A DNA stretch of 7,503 nt, from NCBI GenBank assembly GCA_046484585.1, contig JAWOIQ010000192.1, positions 1 through 7,503 on the forward strand, read 5' to 3'. The DNA comes from JAGXFP01 sp046484585. GTDB lineage: Bacteria > Desulfobacterota > Desulfobulbia > Desulfobulbales > JAGXFP01. A program made the translations under genes and the position numbers. The notes under the pieces are model-generated. The model ran no database searches, was not told where the DNA came from, and was given only the letters and a program-made list of their open reading frames with translations. Within the stretch, counting starts at the first letter, position 1. Each line of letters begins with the position of its first letter. Positions 5,612-7,503 of the stretch are shown here, in pieces.

Positions 5612-7339
5612 ATGCGTTACTCTCAGTTGTTGTTGCCCACTTTGAAGGAAAATCCGGCCGAGGCCGAGGTGGTCAGCCACCGTTTGCTGCTGCGGGCCGG
5701 GTTTATCCGCAAGCTTACCTCCGGGGTTTACTCATACCTGCCGCTTGGTCTGGCGGCGATCCGCAAGGTCGAGCAGATCGTCCGGGAGGAGATGAACCGG
5801 GCCGGCGCCCAGGAGCTTTTGCTGCCGGTGGTCCAGCCTGCCGATTTATGGAAGGAGTCGGGCCGTTGGGAAAAGTACGGCCCGGAACTGTTGCGCTTCA
5901 AGGACCGCCATAACCGGGAGAGCTGTCTGGGCCCGACCCATGAAGAGGTTATCACCGATCTGGTTCGGATGAACGTCCATTCCTATCGGAGCCTGCCCCT
6001 GAACCTTTACCAGATCCAGACCAAGTTCCGGGACGAGATCCGACCCCGCTTCGGGCTGATGCGGGGCCGGGAATTTATCATGAAGGACGGTTACAGCTTC
6101 GATATCGACGAAGATGGGGCCAATGTCACCTACCGGAAGATGTATGACGCCTATCATCGGATCTTCAGCCGCTGCGGTTTGTCCTTTCGGGCGGTCGAGG
6201 CGGATACCGGCACGATCGGCGGCAGTTTTTCCCACGAGTTCATGGTTCTGGCCGAGACCGGCGAGGACACCCTGGCGATCTGCAAGTCCGATGACGATAA
6301 ATGCGGTTACGCCGCCAACCTGGAAAAAGCGGCCGGCGCCGCCCCGCGGCCTGCCGATAATGATGTCGAGATGCTGCCTCTTGAAAAGGTCGAAACGCCG
6401 GGCAAGCGCAAGGTTGTCGCTGTTACCGCCTTTCTGGATATCTCTCCGAAACAGCTGGTCAAGACCATGGTCTATCTGGCCGACGGCAAACCGGTCGCGG
6501 TTCTGGTCCGGGGCGATCACGAGGTCCAGGAGGTCAAGCTCAAGAATATGCTGGGCGCGGTGGAAGTGGAGCTGGCCGACGACAAGCAGATCTTCGATGC
6601 CACCGGGGTGCCGAGCGGCTATCTCGGTCCGGTCGGGATCAGGATCCCGGTGGTCGCCGATCGGGAGATTGCGGTGATGCGGAATTTTGTGGTCGGCGGC
6701 GGCGAGAAGAATTACCATCTTTTAAACGCCAACCCGGGCCGCGATTTCGAAGTCGAACAGATCGGCGATCTCAGGGAGGTGACCGCCGGCGATCACTGCC
6801 CTCGCTGTAACGGCGAGCTGGAATTAACCAAGGGCATCGAGGTCGGCCATATCTTCAAGCTCGGCACCGCCTACAGCGAGGCGCTAAATGCCACTTATCT
6901 GGATGGCAAGGGGCAGGAAAAGCACTTTGTCATGGGCTGCTACGGGATCGGAGTCAGCCGCGCCGTGGCGGCGGCCATCGAGCAGAATCACGACAAGGAC
7001 GGGATCATTTTCCCGCTGCCGATCGCCCCTTTCAAGGTCGTGGTCCTCAACCTGTCGCCCGACGATAATGAAATCAGCAGCGCGGCCGAGCAGGTTTATA
7101 ATGGTCTGCGTGAACAAGGGATCGAGGTGTTGCTGGATGACCGGGACGAACGGCCGGGGATCAAGTTCAAGGATGTTGATCTGATCGGCATCCCCTACCG
7201 GGTGACGGTGGGCAAGGGTTTTGCCAGGGATGGCACGGTCGAGGTCAGGGAGCGGCGGCACGGCCGGACCGAGACCATGCCTCTGGCTGATGCGTCCGCC
7301 TTTCTTGTCGAACGAATCGATCGCGAGATGGCGGGGTAA
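5612..7339 (+). CDS. proS: Prolyl-tRNA synthetase, bacterial type with INS editing domain
   Basis: A cytoplasmic class II aminoacyl-tRNA synthetase that charges tRNA-Pro. The 575 residues equal the bacterial (ProS type 1) length; E. coli has 572. The N-terminal MRYSQLLLPTLKENP is typical. Motif 1 lies in the IRKVEQIVREEMNRAGAQE region, motif 2 is FRDEIRPRFGLMRGREF (139-155), and motif 3 is GCYGIGVSR (442-450). Between about residues 225 and 400 is the inserted editing domain that clears mischarged Ala-tRNA-Pro; Lys284 in KQLVKTMVY sits where the essential editing lysine is expected. CPRC precedes IEVGHIFKLG. The anticodon-binding domain occupies about 470-575. A GGGA at 5601-5604, 7 bases upstream, is a modest ribosome site for ATG 5612. 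The MITE-like element ends 29 bases before the start, so the leader RNA may be structured. Confidence 0.98.
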   Translation: MRYSQLLLPTLKENPAEAEVVSHRLLLRAGFIRKLTSGVYSYLPLGLAAIRKVEQIVREEMNRAGAQELLLPVVQPADLWKESGRWEKYGPELLRFKDRHNRESCLGPTHEEVITDLVRMNVHSYRSLPLNLYQIQTKFRDEIRPRFGLMRGREFIMKDGYSFDIDEDGANVTYRKMYDAYHRIFSRCGLSFRAVEADTGTIGGSFSHEFMVLAETGEDTLAICKSDDDKCGYAANLEKAAGAAPRPADNDVEMLPLEKVETPGKRKVVAVTAFLDISPKQLVKTMVYLADGKPVAVLVRGDHEVQEVKLKNMLGAVEVELADDKQIFDATGVPSGYLGPVGIRIPVVADREIAVMRNFVVGGGEKNYHLLNANPGRDFEVEQIGDLREVTAGDHCPRCNGELELTKGIEVGHIFKLGTAYSEALNATYLDGKGQEKHFVMGCYGIGVSRAVAAAIEQNHDKDGIIFPLPIAPFKVVVLNLSPDDNEISSAAEQVYNGLREQGIEVLLDDRDERPGIKFKDVDLIGIPYRVTVGKGFARDGTVEVRERRHGRTETMPLADASAFLVERIDREMAG

Positions 7340-7379
7340 GCGATTACATGGTGCCGAATCTGTTGTGTTATGGGCCTGC

Positions 7380-7503
7380 TCATGTACACCAGTACACATC
7401 GCAGCCCGATGCCTTGCAGTACTGCGCCTCGCTGAGCCACTTCACCTCCTGCTCGTCCTTGGATCGGCGGTCGATCACGCCCAACTCGACATCGCACACC
7501 ACC
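7380..7503 (-). CDS. C-terminal end of an unidentified cysteine-rich protein (partial)
   Basis: On the - strand a frame is open from the window edge to a TGA at 7380-7382, giving the last 40 residues of a protein. It reads like true coding sequence: charged, helix-compatible residues (DRRSKDEQEVKWL), G/C-rich third positions, and the ending SEAQYCKASGCDVYWCT with three cysteines and two tryptophans in the final 25 residues. It runs toward proS with a 40-base gap in which I see no terminator. I do not recognise the family and assign no function. A + strand frame starting at 7348 is also open over this stretch, but its serine- and histidine-rich product looks less natural. Confidence 0.42.
   Translation of the reverse strand, partial: VVCDVELGVIDRRSKDEQEVKWLSEAQYCKASGCDVYWCT

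Noticed and set aside
7383..7396. TGTAC-ACCA-GTACA inverted repeat
   Set aside because: It is only 5 bases per arm, lies within the likely - strand coding end, and no U-run follows in either direction.

Overview
The window is a GC-rich, densely coded stretch of a bacterial chromosome. It holds five complete protein genes on the + strand, a sixth entering from the left edge, and what looks like the tail of a seventh entering on the - strand at the right edge. The protein sequences and the ispG-proS pairing suggest a delta-proteobacterial (Desulfobacterota, Desulfuromonadales/Geobacter-like) anaerobe. This is an inference from gene content and order; no rRNA is present to confirm it.

Region 1 (1-4188) is a hydrogenase-maturation block: the C-terminal two thirds of hypF, then hypC, hypD and hypE, all on the + strand. 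Together they make and deliver the Fe(CN)2CO unit of [NiFe]-hydrogenases. HypF and HypE turn carbamoyl phosphate into a thiocyanate on the C-terminal cysteine of HypE, and the HypC-HypD complex receives cyanide on iron. hypC and hypD are 2 bases apart and hypE follows after 58 bases, so hypCDE reads as one unit. hypF is set off by a 218-base gap full of repeats. hypA, hypB and the hydrogenase structural genes are not in the window.

Region 2 (4189-7339) holds two housekeeping genes: ispG (HMB-PP synthase of the MEP isoprenoid pathway) and proS (prolyl-tRNA synthetase). A good -10 box overlapping a perfect 10-base palindrome lies just before ispG. The 272 bases between ispG and proS hold a 12-unit 7-base tandem array and an 87-base MITE-like element with imperfect inverted ends.

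Region 3 (7340-7503) is short and contains the probable C-terminal end of an unidentified cysteine-rich protein running toward proS.

I see no new enzymatic system. The most unusual content is repetitive DNA. A short dispersed repeat (core TCGACA-R-GCTCAG and its complement) occurs four times within 700 bases: one copy sits in frame inside hypF, a second, inverted, supplies the last codons of hypF, and a third with a partial fourth form an inverted cluster after the gene. Two further repeat families sit between ispG and proS.
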